DNA of 64,000 nt from Aestuariivivens sediminis (GCF_022662105.1 NZ_JAKMCP010000003.1:186001-250000), one strand, 5' to 3'. Shown: positions 26,236 through 36,321, numbered from the stretch's first letter. Translations and numbers: made by a program. The notes: generated by a model not told the origin, from the letters alone.

Positions 26236-28668
26236 CTATTCCGTTCTTAAGCTGTTTACAGGATTAGACAGTGCAGCTCTTATGGCTTGAAAGCTTAGGG
26301 TAAATAGTGCTACTAACAATGCCAGTAGTCCAACGACAGCAAAGATCCACCAATCCAGGGTTATTCTGTATGCAAAATCCTGCAGCCATTTGTCCATAAA
26401 CCACCAGGCTATCGGAGAGGCAATCAAAAAGGCGATGAGCACGAGTTTTACAAAGTCCTTAGAAAGCATTTTCACGATGTTGGTCACCGATGCACCCAGT
26501 ACTTTACGTACGCCAATCTCTTTTGTTCGCTGCTCGGCTATGTATGTCGCCAGACCCAACAAACCAAGACAGGCAATAATGATGGCCAGGATAGCAAATG
26601 TCACTGCCACACTCCCGACACGCTGTTCCTGACGATACATATTATCGAAGGATTCGTCCATAAAAGAATAGTTGAAGGGCATTCCCGGGGCGACTTCCTT
26701 ATATTTGGCTTCTATGGTATCCACAAGACCCGCCACGTCCGCTGATTTGAATCTATAGGCTGACACCCAGCTATTATCGGCCAATCGGAAACTCAAGGCG
26801 CCCACATTTTCCCTAAGCGACTCGTAATTGAAGTTCTTAACAACGCCGATAATTTTAACGGTATACACATCCCCTCTTGCGTTCGTTTGGTACAGATTTT
26901 TACCTACCGGATCTTTAAGACCTGATAATTGCACAGCCGTTTCATTGATCACTACAGACATGGAATCCGATCCAAACTCTCTTGAGAAAAAGCGGCCCTC
27001 CAGCATCTCCATTCCCATATTGTCCAGATAGTCATAGTCAACCGGCCAAAATTGCATGTTAAAGCCATTCGACTCCGTCATGACCGCTTCAGTTGAAAAG
27101 GTCGTATCACTTCTTGAAGAATCCGAAACGGGCAAAAAGCCCGCAAAAGAGGCAGAAACCACATCGGTTAACTGCTCAATCTCATCTCTTAAGGATTTTC
27201 GGGTCTCCTGAGGTACTCCGGAGTTATTCACCAACAGCATCTGTTCTTTATTGAACCCCACTTGCGTATTCTGAATATAGTTCAATTGCTTATAGATGAC
27301 TACCGTGCCAACGATAAGTATGATAGATGTTGTAAACTGGAATATGACCAGGAAATTTCTAAGGGTATTTTTTTTGTGCCCGGTTCCAAGCTTCCCCTTT
27401 AATACAGTTACGGGTTGGAATCTCGACATAAAGAATGCCGGATAGATTCCTGCAAAAGTGCCCACAATAAACGGGAATACGATTAGGAAAATGATGAATT
27501 GTGGTGTTAACAGATTGGACATTTCCATTTCTTTGCCTGACATCCCATTGAACCATCCCAGGGATAATTTCACAAACAATAAACCGATTATTAAGGCCAG
27601 AATGGAAATGAGAATCGATTCGGTTAAGAACTGACCGATTAATGATTTCTTTCCTGTTCCCAACACTTTTCTGATACCTACTTCTTTGGCGCGTCCTGAA
27701 GAACGCGCTGTGGTCAGATTCATAAAATTGATGCATGCCAGAATTAATATGAATAGGGCCACAGCAGAGAAAATATATACATATTGTATATTGCTGTTAG
27801 CGCTTAACTCAGCATACCTTGAAGATTTCAAATGGATATCCTTAACCGGAAACAAGGCATAGGATAAATGATTACCTCCCTTTTCGAAGTCGTCCATACT
27901 TTCTATCTGCATGTATTGCTGCGCCTGGGGAACGATATATTTATCGATGACTTCCGGAAAATTAGCATTAAATGCTTTGTAATCTGCGCCGTCTCTCAAC
28001 CGAACATAGGTGTAAAAGTTATGACTTAGATAGTTTCCATAACCATATTCCACATTGTCCATGGAAAAGAAAAAATCACGTCTGAAGTGAGCGTTCTGTG
28101 GCATGTCCTCAATAACAGCTGTCACTTCATACAGGGTCCGGGTATTATCATTGGTTTCCAAAAACGCCCCGACAGCCTCCTGTGCACTGCCAAAATAGCG
28201 GATAGCTGCCGATTCCGTAATGACCACCGTATTCGGTTCATTCAAGGCCGTTTTGGTGTTTCCTACCAAAGCCGGTAAGGTAAATACATCGAATAAGGTA
28301 GAATCGGCATGAACAACACTGTTCTCCTCGATATACTTGTTTTTGTTCTTTATTAACTTCGATCCGCTCGCTGCGAATACCCTGGCAAATTGCTCAACAT
28401 CAGGATAGTCTCTCTTCAGTGTTTCTCCCATAGGGTCGGAACTCAAGGCCATTATCAATTCTGTTCCCCCGAAGACAATATCGGAGTGGACTCTGTACAG
28501 ATTGTCAATATGCTCGTTATGCTTGTCATAGCTCAGCTCGTCGGATACAAACATGGCGATGACAATGAAGCAACCGATTCCCAGAGAAAGGCCTATAATA
28601 TTGATTGCGGTAAACCCTTTGTTTTTCAAAAGATTTCTCCATGCTGTTCGTATATAATTTTTGATCAT
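26236..28668 (-). CDS. MacB-type ABC transporter permease (two FtsX domains)
   Basis: 810 residues: N-terminal membrane helix (about 20-42, FTAINIIGLSLGIGCFIVIAMFV), MacB_PCD periplasmic domain, three FtsX helices (about 290-410), a second periplasmic domain, and three more FtsX helices (about 680-800) with the typical RTKEIGVRKVLGAS motif; GRAKEVGIRKVLG occurs in the first FtsX unit. It has no ATPase domain of its own; the adjacent ABC gene supplies it. Such mechanotransmission permeases drive periplasm-to-outside export of antibiotics, peptides or lipoproteins. The 810-residue double-FtsX form is common in Bacteroidota. Confidence 0.92.
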   Translation of the reverse strand: MIKNYIRTAWRNLLKNKGFTAINIIGLSLGIGCFIVIAMFVSDELSYDKHNEHIDNLYRVHSDIVFGGTELIMALSSDPMGETLKRDYPDVEQFARVFAASGSKLIKNKNKYIEENSVVHADSTLFDVFTLPALVGNTKTALNEPNTVVITESAAIRYFGSAQEAVGAFLETNDNTRTLYEVTAVIEDMPQNAHFRRDFFFSMDNVEYGYGNYLSHNFYTYVRLRDGADYKAFNANFPEVIDKYIVPQAQQYMQIESMDDFEKGGNHLSYALFPVKDIHLKSSRYAELSANSNIQYVYIFSAVALFILILACINFMNLTTARSSGRAKEVGIRKVLGTGKKSLIGQFLTESILISILALIIGLLFVKLSLGWFNGMSGKEMEMSNLLTPQFIIFLIVFPFIVGTFAGIYPAFFMSRFQPVTVLKGKLGTGHKKNTLRNFLVIFQFTTSIILIVGTVVIYKQLNYIQNTQVGFNKEQMLLVNNSGVPQETRKSLRDEIEQLTDVVSASFAGFLPVSDSSRSDTTFSTEAVMTESNGFNMQFWPVDYDYLDNMGMEMLEGRFFSREFGSDSMSVVINETAVQLSGLKDPVGKNLYQTNARGDVYTVKIIGVVKNFNYESLRENVGALSFRLADNSWVSAYRFKSADVAGLVDTIEAKYKEVAPGMPFNYSFMDESFDNMYRQEQRVGSVAVTFAILAIIIACLGLLGLATYIAEQRTKEIGVRKVLGASVTNIVKMLSKDFVKLVLIAFLIASPIAWWFMDKWLQDFAYRITLDWWIFAVVGLLALLVALFTLSFQAIRAALSNPVNSLRTE

Positions 28669-28698
28669 AATTGTCGTTTTTTGATTGCTGTTGCTATT

Positions 28699-29376
28699 TT
28701 ATACGAGTACATTTTCAGTCACTTTCTGCCCGTCTAGCATGCGTATAATGCGATGGCTGTATTTGGCATCGTGTTCACTGTGGGTGACCATGACAATGGT
28801 CGTACCGGCATCGTTCAATTCGGTTAGCAGATCCATAACTTCATTGCCATTGCTACTATCGAGATTTCCTGTTGGCTCATCGGCAAGTATTAACTTGGGG
28901 TTATTTACTACGGCTCTTGCCACAGCCACCCGTTGCTGCTGTCCTCCTGAGAGTTGCTGAGGAAAGTGCTTTCTTCTGTGCATGATCTGCATTTTTTCCA
29001 AAACCTCTTCTACTCTTTTTTTACGCTCTTCCGGTTTTACACCCGTATAAATGAGAGGTAACTCAACATTTTCGTATACCGTGAGTTCATCGATGAGGTT
29101 AAAACTTTGGAATACAAACCCGATATTATGCTTTCTTAAATTGGCGCGTTTGCGTTCATTAAAGTCCGTGACTTCAATCCCGTTAAATTCAAAGCTTCCT
29201 CCATCGGGATCATCCAGTAGTCCGAGAATATTGAGTAAAGTGGACTTCCCGCAGCCTGAAGGTCCCATAATGGCTACAAATTCACCTTCCTTAACCGAGA
29301 ATGACAGTTTATTTAAGGCTATAGTGCGAACTTCATCTGTACTGTAGAATTTTTCCAAGTTGTTAATTGTTATCAT
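28699..29376 (-). CDS. ABC transporter ATP-binding protein (LolD/MacB type)
   Basis: 225 residues. Walker A GPSGCGKST (about 38-46), Q-loop VFQSFNLIDELTVYENVELPL, signature LSGGQQQR, Walker B LILADEPTGNLDS and the switch His in VTHSEHD are all present, as in the MacB/LolD family. It energises the FtsX permease encoded 30 bp downstream and sits 34 bp after the membrane-fusion gene. Confidence 0.95.
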   Translation of the reverse strand: MITINNLEKFYSTDEVRTIALNKLSFSVKEGEFVAIMGPSGCGKSTLLNILGLLDDPDGGSFEFNGIEVTDFNERKRANLRKHNIGFVFQSFNLIDELTVYENVELPLIYTGVKPEERKKRVEEVLEKMQIMHRRKHFPQQLSGGQQQRVAVARAVVNNPKLILADEPTGNLDSSNGNEVMDLLTELNDAGTTIVMVTHSEHDAKYSHRIIRMLDGQKVTENVLV

Positions 29377-29410
29377 TTGATTCCGTGTTTTTTGCGTAAT
29401 TAATTGTTTA

Positions 29411-30673
29411 TTATTCGTTTATGACAAGTTCTTCAATATCTTCATAGTTACTGTAGCTGGAAGTCACTACCTTATCGCCGGGCTGTAATCCTCCGGTTAC
29501 CTCATAGAATTCTGTGTTCTGGCTTCCTAGGGAAATATCGACTTTATAGGCCTGCGTGCCGTCTTCACTAAGCTTAAAAATCCAATTGCCCCCTGTAGTT
29601 TGAAAGAAGCCTCCCTTCGGCACCAATAAGGCCTCCTTCTCCTGACTCAACGCCACTCTTATCTGCAGAGTTTGTCCGCGTCTGATACCCTCCGGTACGT
29701 CCCCTTCAAACTCCATATCCACCTGAAAACGTCCGTTTGTCACCTGAGTGTACACCTTTTTAATGACCAGTGTATATTGGTTGTTGTTAAACGTAAAGGT
29801 TCCACGCTGTCCGGGGTAGATGCGCGCGATATAGTGCTCATCGATGTCCACACGGACTTTAAAACCATTGAGTACATCAATTTGACCCAACCGTTCACCC
29901 TTTATTTTAGATTGTCCAATCTCGGCATCTAAAGAGGTCAACTGGCCATCAACAGGGGCCTTTACAATAAGATCGGCCACTTTCCTGCGCATAAGTTCAA
30001 GCGCATTTTGAGTACGCTCATAGGAACTGCGTATCTGTTCTTGCTCTTGACGGGTAGCCACCGAATCCTGTTGTAAAATCTGTTTGGCCAACTGCATTCT
30101 TTGTTTTTGATAGTTATATTCGTTTTCTGATTTGATGAATTCCTGACGTCCTACAGCATCCTTTTCGTAAAGCTTTTTGTTGAGCTTATACAACCGCTCA
30201 GCTTCAATTAAACTGTTCTTAACATCAGTAAATTGATTTAACTTATTAATGGTATTTTGTCTTGCGGCATTTTGTGAAATTTGCATCTGGGTCAGCAGGT
30301 TATAAACCGAAGTTTCCTGATTCACCAGGCTAAGCTCCAGATCGGTATTGGTTAACCTAAGAATGGGTTCGCCTTGCTTCATAACCGCACCGTCTTCCAC
30401 ATACTTCTCTTCAACACGACCGCCTTCCAAGGCATCCAGATAAATTGTTGTAATGGGTAAAACAACGCCATTAACCGGGATATTCTCCTGGAACACGCCG
30501 CGCTTAATCGTGCTAATGCTCAGTCTTTCTTTTTGAACATTGAGTTTGGAATTGCCGGTGGATGAGAGTATGGCATACAGGATGAAAACCACACCTATTG
30601 CCGCGCCACCCATGGTTAGCAAATTTGATTTTGAAAACTTCTTTTTTTCGATAGGTATGTCCATGTAATACAA
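29411..30673 (-). CDS. HlyD/MacA-like periplasmic adaptor subunit
   Basis: 420 residues. A membrane helix (about 21-41) follows a short cytoplasmic, Lys-rich N-terminus; then a barrel-sandwich hybrid half (VEEKYVEDGAVMKQGEPILRLTN), a long coiled-coil hairpin (about 120-235), the second lipoyl half (VKAPVDGQLTSLDAEIGQSKIKGERLG) and beta-barrel domains. It bridges the inner-membrane permease and TolC. It is the first gene of the efflux operon, divergent from an NtrC-type regulator gene 193 bp away. Confidence 0.92.
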   Translation of the reverse strand: MYYMDIPIEKKKFSKSNLLTMGGAAIGVVFILYAILSSTGNSKLNVQKERLSISTIKRGVFQENIPVNGVVLPITTIYLDALEGGRVEEKYVEDGAVMKQGEPILRLTNTDLELSLVNQETSVYNLLTQMQISQNAARQNTINKLNQFTDVKNSLIEAERLYKLNKKLYEKDAVGRQEFIKSENEYNYQKQRMQLAKQILQQDSVATRQEQEQIRSSYERTQNALELMRRKVADLIVKAPVDGQLTSLDAEIGQSKIKGERLGQIDVLNGFKVRVDIDEHYIARIYPGQRGTFTFNNNQYTLVIKKVYTQVTNGRFQVDMEFEGDVPEGIRRGQTLQIRVALSQEKEALLVPKGGFFQTTGGNWIFKLSEDGTQAYKVDISLGSQNTEFYEVTGGLQPGDKVVTSSYSNYEDIEELVINE

Positions 30674-30686
30674 ATTTTAATTGCTA

Positions 30687-30706
30687 GTATGGGAATACTG
30701 TGCCAA
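30687..30706 (-). promoter_or_regulatory. Weak sigma-54-like promoter candidate of the efflux operon
   Basis: On the minus strand TTGGCACAGTATTCCC (30706 down to 30691) has a good -24 half (TTGGCAC) but a poor -12 half (TTCCC where TTGC is expected). It overlaps a small inverted repeat AGTAT/ATACT (30687-30700). It lies 18-33 bp upstream of the ATG at 30673 and faces a sigma-54 activator gene, which is why I list it; the match is partial. Confidence 0.3.
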
Positions 30707-30866
30707 AACCTTAATTAGTTGGATATCAATACGTTTTAATCGGGTTAAGACCTTAAAGTGTTCGGTTATGATACACCTTGTGTGCGAAACCGATACATTT
30801 TTACTGCACCACAAAATAGTCGCTTATATTTATTAGAAAGGGTATTGAATTTCTTAAATTTGACTG

Positions 30867-32213
30867 ATGCTTCTTAAAAATGCTAAAATATTAATCATTG
30901 ATGACGATGAAGACGTGCTCATAGCGTTGCGTCTGTTGTTAAAGTCACTAGTTCATAAGGTAACTGTAACCACGAATCCAAATACCATTCACGACCATAT
31001 TCAAAAGGAAACCTACGATGTGGTGATTCTTGATATGAATTTTAATGGTTTGGTGAATACAGGAAACGAGGGCCTTTACTGGCTTAATAGGATAAAAGAA
31101 TTAGATTCAAGTATCGATATCATTTTAATTACGGCTTACGGAGATATCGATCTGGCTATTCGATCTTTAAAAAAGGGGGCTTCTGATTTTTTAGTAAAAC
31201 CCTGGAAAAACGATAAGCTCATAGAAGCTTTAAAAGCAGTAATTCATAAAAAAAAGGGGCCTTTAAGCAAGACGAGTCTCAAGTTCAAGAAAGAAACAAA
31301 AATAGTTGGAGAAAGTGAGGTGATGCAGGATGTGTTTACCAAGATATCCAAAGTTGCCCCAACAGATGCGAATATTCTCATATTAGGAGAGAATGGCACC
31401 GGGAAGGACTTGATTGCACAGGCCATTCATGCGAATTCACTTCGGAAGGACAAACCGTTTATTAAGGTAGATGTGGGAGCACTGACATCCTCTTTATTTG
31501 AAAGTGAACTTTTTGGGTACAAAAAAGGTGCGTTTACAGGTGCTAATGAAGATCGTATTGGACGTTTTGAGGCGGCTAATGGAGGCACCCTGTTTTTAGA
31601 TGAAATAGGAAATATCACCTTAGGACAGCAAGTCAGGCTCCTTAGTGTTTTACAAAACCGTCAGGTCATTCCTTTAGGCTCTAATGATGCCATTGATCTG
31701 GATATCAGACTTATTTGTGCAACAAATTTGGGTCTCAGTGATCTGGCCGATGAACATAAGTTCAGGAAGGATCTTATTTATCGCATCAACACTGTTGATA
31801 TTATTGTACCTCCTCTAAGGGAGCGCGGTACAGATATCACCCTTATCAGTCACCATTTTATAGATCTTTATGCTGAAAAGTATTTCAAAGATCCCTTCAA
31901 AATGAGCCCTGAATTCATAAAGAAGTTAAAGGCACATTCCTTCCCGGGCAATGTGAGGGAATTGCAGTATGTTTTAGAACGTTCTGTAATAATGGCTGAA
32001 GGGAATGTCCTGAATGAAGACGATCTTGTATTTTCTGCTATTGAGCGCAACGCACCAATAACTGCCAATAAAACGGTAAATCTGGAAACCTTAGAGAAAA
32101 ATACGATTTTGAAGGTTATTGAAGACCATAATGGTAATATTTCAAAATCTGCAAAAGCATTGGGTATTACACGTACAGCATTATATCGTAGACTCCATAA
32201 ATATGATCTATAA
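30867..32213 (+). CDS. Sigma-54-dependent response regulator (NtrC family)
   Basis: 448 residues: receiver domain (about 5-120, phospho-acceptor Asp56 in VVILDMNF, Lys in LVKPW), AAA+ domain (about 145-370) with Walker A GENGTGKD, the sigma-54 contact loop GAFTGA, Walker B GTLFLDEIG, and a C-terminal Fis-type HTH (KSAKALGITRTALYRRLHKY). It activates sigma-54 promoters when phosphorylated. Its stop overlaps the start of the histidine kinase gene by 11 nt. Divergence from the efflux operon suggests that it controls that operon. Confidence 0.94.
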   Translation: MLLKNAKILIIDDDEDVLIALRLLLKSLVHKVTVTTNPNTIHDHIQKETYDVVILDMNFNGLVNTGNEGLYWLNRIKELDSSIDIILITAYGDIDLAIRSLKKGASDFLVKPWKNDKLIEALKAVIHKKKGPLSKTSLKFKKETKIVGESEVMQDVFTKISKVAPTDANILILGENGTGKDLIAQAIHANSLRKDKPFIKVDVGALTSSLFESELFGYKKGAFTGANEDRIGRFEAANGGTLFLDEIGNITLGQQVRLLSVLQNRQVIPLGSNDAIDLDIRLICATNLGLSDLADEHKFRKDLIYRINTVDIIVPPLRERGTDITLISHHFIDLYAEKYFKDPFKMSPEFIKKLKAHSFPGNVRELQYVLERSVIMAEGNVLNEDDLVFSAIERNAPITANKTVNLETLEKNTILKVIEDHNGNISKSAKALGITRTALYRRLHKYDL

Positions 32214-33543
32214 GTCATTCTTTTTCTTTCTTATGATGAGGGTTATTTTGCTATTACTGGCAGTTACTGTGATAGCCTATGGGATAACGGATCAACATAA
32301 TTACCTCATTATTGGAGGTCTTATAATCACATTAATTCTATGTTACAATTTATATCAACTCGTAGCGAAACGCTTTGTTGAAATAGATGATTTCTTTGAA
32401 GCCGTAAAATACCGAGATTTTTCGCGCTGGTTTAATGAAGAGCAGGGAACCCAAGATATTCGAAAATTACATCGTGGATTCAATATAGTTAACAAAACGT
32501 TCAAAGACATTAATAACGAGCGACAAGCACAATTTCTCTATTTGCAGAAAATCCTTGAAATGGTAGAGGTAGGTATTGTTGCCTATAACCTTGAAAATGG
32601 AGATGTGCTATGGGTTAACGATTCTATTTTAAACATTTTAAATCTCCCTTCATTTAAAAATATTCGCTTTGTTGAAAAACGTCGTCCTCAGTTATTCGAA
32701 CCACTTTTTGAGACCTACCATACCAACGATCGCTCGATGACTTTGGAAATGAAAGATGAACAGTTAAAAGTATTAGTCTCCAATACTATTTTTCAGATGG
32801 ATGAATCGGCATACAAGCTCATAGTACTTCAAAATATTGAAACCACACTTAATAAAAATGAATCTGAAGCCTGGAAAAAATTGTTAAGCGTGATGACTCA
32901 TGAAATTATGAATAGCATAGCTCCTATATCGTCTTTATCTGAAACACTGCATACTGAAGTTGAATCGAAACGTAACCATCCTGAAACTTACGATTTGAAC
33001 TTAGAAGATCTCAACGCCGGTATTTTAAGTATTAAAAAGCGGAGCGAAGGGCTAATGAAGTTTGCAAAGACCTATCGCACACTGAACAAGGTAAGTCAGG
33101 TATCAAAATCCAGAATATTGGTGAACGATTTGTTTGAGAGCATTCGAAATTTGTTGATCCCTTCTCTAAATCAAAAAGAAATTACATTAGAATTTAAAAA
33201 TGCAAATCCAAAATTAGAAGTTGACATCGACGTGCATTTAATCGAACAGGTCCTGATTAATCTGATCCTTAATGCCAGGGATGCCTGTGAAGGGATTGCG
33301 AATGGAAAAATTAGTGTTTCGGCTGAGAAATTCAGGGATGGTTTACAGATTAAGGTTGCCGACAACGGCATAGGTATCCCTTCTGAAATTCTGGAGACCA
33401 TTTTTGTGCCGTTTTACAGCACCAAAAAGACGGGCAGTGGCATAGGTCTCAGTCTTTCCAAGCAAATAATGATGTTGCATAATGGGCGCATTCAGGTACA
33501 GAGTATTGAAGGCCAAGGCACCGTAATGAGTTTGCTCTTTTAA
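32203..33543 (+). CDS. Membrane sensor histidine kinase, partner of the NtrC-type regulator
   Basis: 446 residues from ATG 32203 (MIYKSFFFF), which overlaps the regulator stop by 11 nt (ATGATCTATAA); a longer frame from 32119 lies wholly inside the regulator gene and is unlikely. Two membrane helices (about 7-26 and 33-52), a HAMP/PAS-like linker and PAS-like region (about 110-215), the phospho-acceptor His233 in MTHEIMNSIAP, N box NLILNARDA, and ATP-lid motifs DNGIGIP and GSGIGLSLS. The ligand is not evident; there is almost no periplasmic loop, so it may sense the membrane or the cytoplasm. Confidence 0.92.
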   Translation: MIYKSFFFFLMMRVILLLLAVTVIAYGITDQHNYLIIGGLIITLILCYNLYQLVAKRFVEIDDFFEAVKYRDFSRWFNEEQGTQDIRKLHRGFNIVNKTFKDINNERQAQFLYLQKILEMVEVGIVAYNLENGDVLWVNDSILNILNLPSFKNIRFVEKRRPQLFEPLFETYHTNDRSMTLEMKDEQLKVLVSNTIFQMDESAYKLIVLQNIETTLNKNESEAWKKLLSVMTHEIMNSIAPISSLSETLHTEVESKRNHPETYDLNLEDLNAGILSIKKRSEGLMKFAKTYRTLNKVSQVSKSRILVNDLFESIRNLLIPSLNQKEITLEFKNANPKLEVDIDVHLIEQVLINLILNARDACEGIANGKISVSAEKFRDGLQIKVADNGIGIPSEILETIFVPFYSTKKTGSGIGLSLSKQIMMLHNGRIQVQSIEGQGTVMSLLF

Positions 33544-33705
33544 TTGCGTTAATATTACTTTTCATGTGTGGTCCATATGTTTAGGAGACTGGTGTTTAGA
33601 ACTGCAACGGGATAGTTCATAAAGTAAATAAAGGAAACAGGAATTCTAGATTAATCTGTAGAATAGGGTTTGGAGAGCATCGCAATGCACAGGAAATCTC
33701 GTGAA

Positions 33706-34992
33706 TTATTTTTTTAAAAGCGGATAAACGGCCTTGAACACGTCCTCCTCAACCTGATAAAAGGTCGTTTCTTTACCATATTTATAGGCTAATTGGCTTC
33801 CGTTTGTAATAAAGACAATACCACTTCGCGTTTGGGTGTTGAAATACATATCACTTAGAAGTCCATAGGCAATTCCCGGGTGACCAGCCATGGTCCGGTC
33901 TTCAAAAATGATATCAGATTGCGCTGTATTGGTAATACGGTGAATTCCCAAACCATAGGATAAATAAAAGTTATTCCATGTGTTACCGTTATGACCGTCA
34001 TATTCCCAATGACTTTTTAGCATCATGCCCACGGATGCTTTGGATATGATGTGTTTGCCCTTTATGCTTCCCTCGTTTAAAAAAAGCATGATGATTTGGG
34101 CAAGATCTTCGGCGGAGGCCCTCAGGTTTCCCTGGGGTCCAAATAGCAACCCATTTTGACCAGGTTTATACCCATCATACAAGCGCCTGGGCGGTTTTTG
34201 TCCTTGGTAATCGTCTGTCTGAGGCGTCCATTTACCATCCATGAAACGATAAAGAACCGCCAGATCATCAATGTCATCAACATATGCCGGATCAAAATCG
34301 GCATGCATCCCCATAGGATTAAAAATATGGGCTCGGCAATAGGAATCGAAGGTCATTTGACTTACGATCTCTATAACCGATGCAATGATGCCCCAAGTGG
34401 CGTTCGTGTAATTAAAAAAGGTTCCCGGAGCATGGTCGGAAAAGAGATCATCTGAAAAATAAGCCCCATCAAGGGCAAATAACGCTTTGATGGCCAATTG
34501 CTCACTGATCATGTTCTTTGAAAAATTAACATAGCCTTCACCATCCGATATGCCACTGGTATGGGTTAGTAACTGATGCAGTGTAATTGGTATATCGGGG
34601 AAATTCGGGTTCCGTAATTCCCAACCCAAATAATCACTGACATCATTATGCAAATGAACCTTTCCTTTTTCCATCAATTGCATCAACGCAATGGTAGTCA
34701 CGGTTTTAGAAATTGAGGCCACTCTGTATTTGGTATTCGAAGTCACCTTGCTACCACTGGCCACATTTGATAGTCCATAACTTTTATGCCACTGCACTTT
34801 CCCGTTATCAATGAGAAGCACGGACATGCCCATTAATTCATTTTTATTGAATATCGCTTCCAGGGTCGTATCAATAGCCTGTTCCTTTTGTTCAACTTTC
34901 AATGTATTCGATACTGATCTTTCCTTACATGATAGAGTAAAGAGCATAATAGTTAAAATAAATAGTAAAGTAGTTTTCAATCTATGTTTCAC
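33706..34992 (-). CDS. Serine beta-lactamase-like hydrolase, lipoprotein (class C / DD-peptidase fold)
   Basis: 428 residues with a lipoprotein signal ending LFTLSC (Cys22). The catalytic motif SxxK is SISK at 93-96 and YxN is YTN at 195-197; HTSG (about 144-147) is the usual marker of the beta-lactamase-related (PF00144-type) group. The third KTG-like box is probably HPG in MAGHPGIAYG. Family members include esterases and D-amino-acid peptidases as well as class C beta-lactamases, so resistance should not be assumed. It stands alone, convergent with the histidine kinase gene. Confidence 0.88.
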   Translation of the reverse strand: MKHRLKTTLLFILTIMLFTLSCKERSVSNTLKVEQKEQAIDTTLEAIFNKNELMGMSVLLIDNGKVQWHKSYGLSNVASGSKVTSNTKYRVASISKTVTTIALMQLMEKGKVHLHNDVSDYLGWELRNPNFPDIPITLHQLLTHTSGISDGEGYVNFSKNMISEQLAIKALFALDGAYFSDDLFSDHAPGTFFNYTNATWGIIASVIEIVSQMTFDSYCRAHIFNPMGMHADFDPAYVDDIDDLAVLYRFMDGKWTPQTDDYQGQKPPRRLYDGYKPGQNGLLFGPQGNLRASAEDLAQIIMLFLNEGSIKGKHIISKASVGMMLKSHWEYDGHNGNTWNNFYLSYGLGIHRITNTAQSDIIFEDRTMAGHPGIAYGLLSDMYFNTQTRSGIVFITNGSQLAYKYGKETTFYQVEEDVFKAVYPLLKK

Positions 34993-35044
34993 TTTATAAA
35001 ATGATTCAATAAAAATACGAATAGTCTCAAGAATAAAACGATTA

Positions 35045-35950
35045 TTACTTTACCGGAAGGAGAAACTTCAACTTTTGAGGCAGTATTTGGATACGCACAG
35101 GTGTATAGCCAATAAATTCGCCATCAATTTCAATCGGACAGGGCCTATCATTGTGATACACATCTATGCTTCTAACGGTATCATAATGTACTTCAGGATG
35201 TTTGATCATTTCACCTCTTTTTATTCTTCCCAAATTTTTAAAATAATCCAGTAAAGAGACATTACCTATGTTCGTAATGTTTAATGTATTACTATGGATA
35301 TTGGCTTTTGGAGCAATGCACAGACCATATCCAAAATACGGACCATTACATATGGCAAGCGTTAAAATTTTGCCATTAAACATATAGTCCCCATCAACCT
35401 TTAGTTCCGGTTTTGAGTATTGAATTATACCACGCAGTATCGCTAAGGCGTACTTTACTTTGCCCGAAATAAACCTCGTATTCTGTTTTAAAATGGCCTG
35501 GGTTACAAATCCACCAAGACCTATATCGGCAATATTTACAAATCTTTTTTTTAACACTGTTTTCTTATCCAAACCTTTAACAATTCCAAGATCAATGCTT
35601 TTATAGCTATCATTTTTAATCAGATTGAAAAGAAAATGCGCATCAAATTGTAGTTCCTGTCCTCTTGAAAAATCATTGCCGGTACCATAAGGCAGAAGCC
35701 CCGTTATAACCTTTGATGACAGGTCTATACCATTTATGACTTCATTTAAGGTGCCATCCCCGCCAACAGCAATAATATAGTCAAATGTTGAGACGTTCTC
35801 CTTGGTTATTATGGTGGCATGTCCGGAATATCGCGTTATTACCACCTCAACCTTTGAAAAAAAAGTGTGATTTGAAAAAAAGGCTAGAATAGTCCGTAGT
35901 TTTTTACTTTGCTTTTTAGCTCCATTTACGATAAAGAGGATACGTTTCAA
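35045..35950 (-). CDS. Diacylglycerol/sphingosine kinase-family lipid kinase (YegS/DgkB-like)
   Basis: 301 residues. GGDGTLNEV (about 63-71) and the LPYGTGNDFSRG motif define the DAGK catalytic domain, and the C-terminal half is the beta-sandwich with IDGEFIGYTPVRIQILP. The enzyme transfers phosphate from ATP to a lipid hydroxyl, recycling diacylglycerol or modifying membrane lipid. It is monocistronic, divergent from the universal stress gene by 435 bp. Confidence 0.9.
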   Translation of the reverse strand: MKRILFIVNGAKKQSKKLRTILAFFSNHTFFSKVEVVITRYSGHATIITKENVSTFDYIIAVGGDGTLNEVINGIDLSSKVITGLLPYGTGNDFSRGQELQFDAHFLFNLIKNDSYKSIDLGIVKGLDKKTVLKKRFVNIADIGLGGFVTQAILKQNTRFISGKVKYALAILRGIIQYSKPELKVDGDYMFNGKILTLAICNGPYFGYGLCIAPKANIHSNTLNITNIGNVSLLDYFKNLGRIKRGEMIKHPEVHYDTVRSIDVYHNDRPCPIEIDGEFIGYTPVRIQILPQKLKFLLPVK

Positions 35951-36321
35951 TTAATATTATAAAATGAGATCAGACTAAACAAATGTAGACTTTTATAATT
36001 TGATTCATAAATTATTTACTTATACACAAAGTAATATATTGATTATCAATACTTTAAAATTTTAAGGTGCAAATGTGGTACAATTAAACTAAAAATTGAC
36101 CAATTTAAATTAATACATAATGTAAAACATTGAAGAACTGTCATTCCATTGATTATCGATAGTGATCTCATATGCCACGTATTCGTGTCTATTTACAATT
36201 AAACAAATTATTAATACATCTTTAATTGTGATTCCAATAATGGCTATAAAATAAAAAGTGAAGCTAAGACAAAAAATAGGAGTTAATATTTACGTATTCC
36301 ATAATAGGATATCCTAATGAA
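35951..36321. other. Gene-free AT-rich region upstream of the universal stress gene
   Basis: No coding frame stands out. It holds copy 1 of a 47-bp repeat (36071-36117), a short palindrome ATTGATTATCAAT (36038-36050) and a related ATTGATTATCGAT near 36150. Their spacing does not fit the Crp/Fnr box. Confidence 0.6.
36071..36117. repeat. 47-bp dispersed repeat, copy 1
   Basis: It matches 44878-44924 at 43 of 47 positions. The core AAAATTGACCAATTT is an inverted repeat (AAATTG/CAATTT). It lies 269 bp upstream of the universal stress gene ATG. Confidence 0.75.

Noticed and set aside
32119-32202. Longer histidine kinase start inside the response-regulator gene
   Set aside because: It would overlap the HTH coding region by about 95 bp; ATG 32203 gives a usual 11-nt overlap and a normal membrane N-terminus.
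33706-34992. Calling the serine hydrolase an antibiotic-resistance beta-lactamase
   Set aside because: The SxxK/YxN motifs fit the whole PF00144-type group, mostly esterases and peptidases; lipoprotein location and lack of context do not support resistance.
36038-36050. ATTGATTATCAAT as an FNR site
   Set aside because: Half-sites are too close (one base apart) for Crp/Fnr binding; it remains an unexplained short palindrome.
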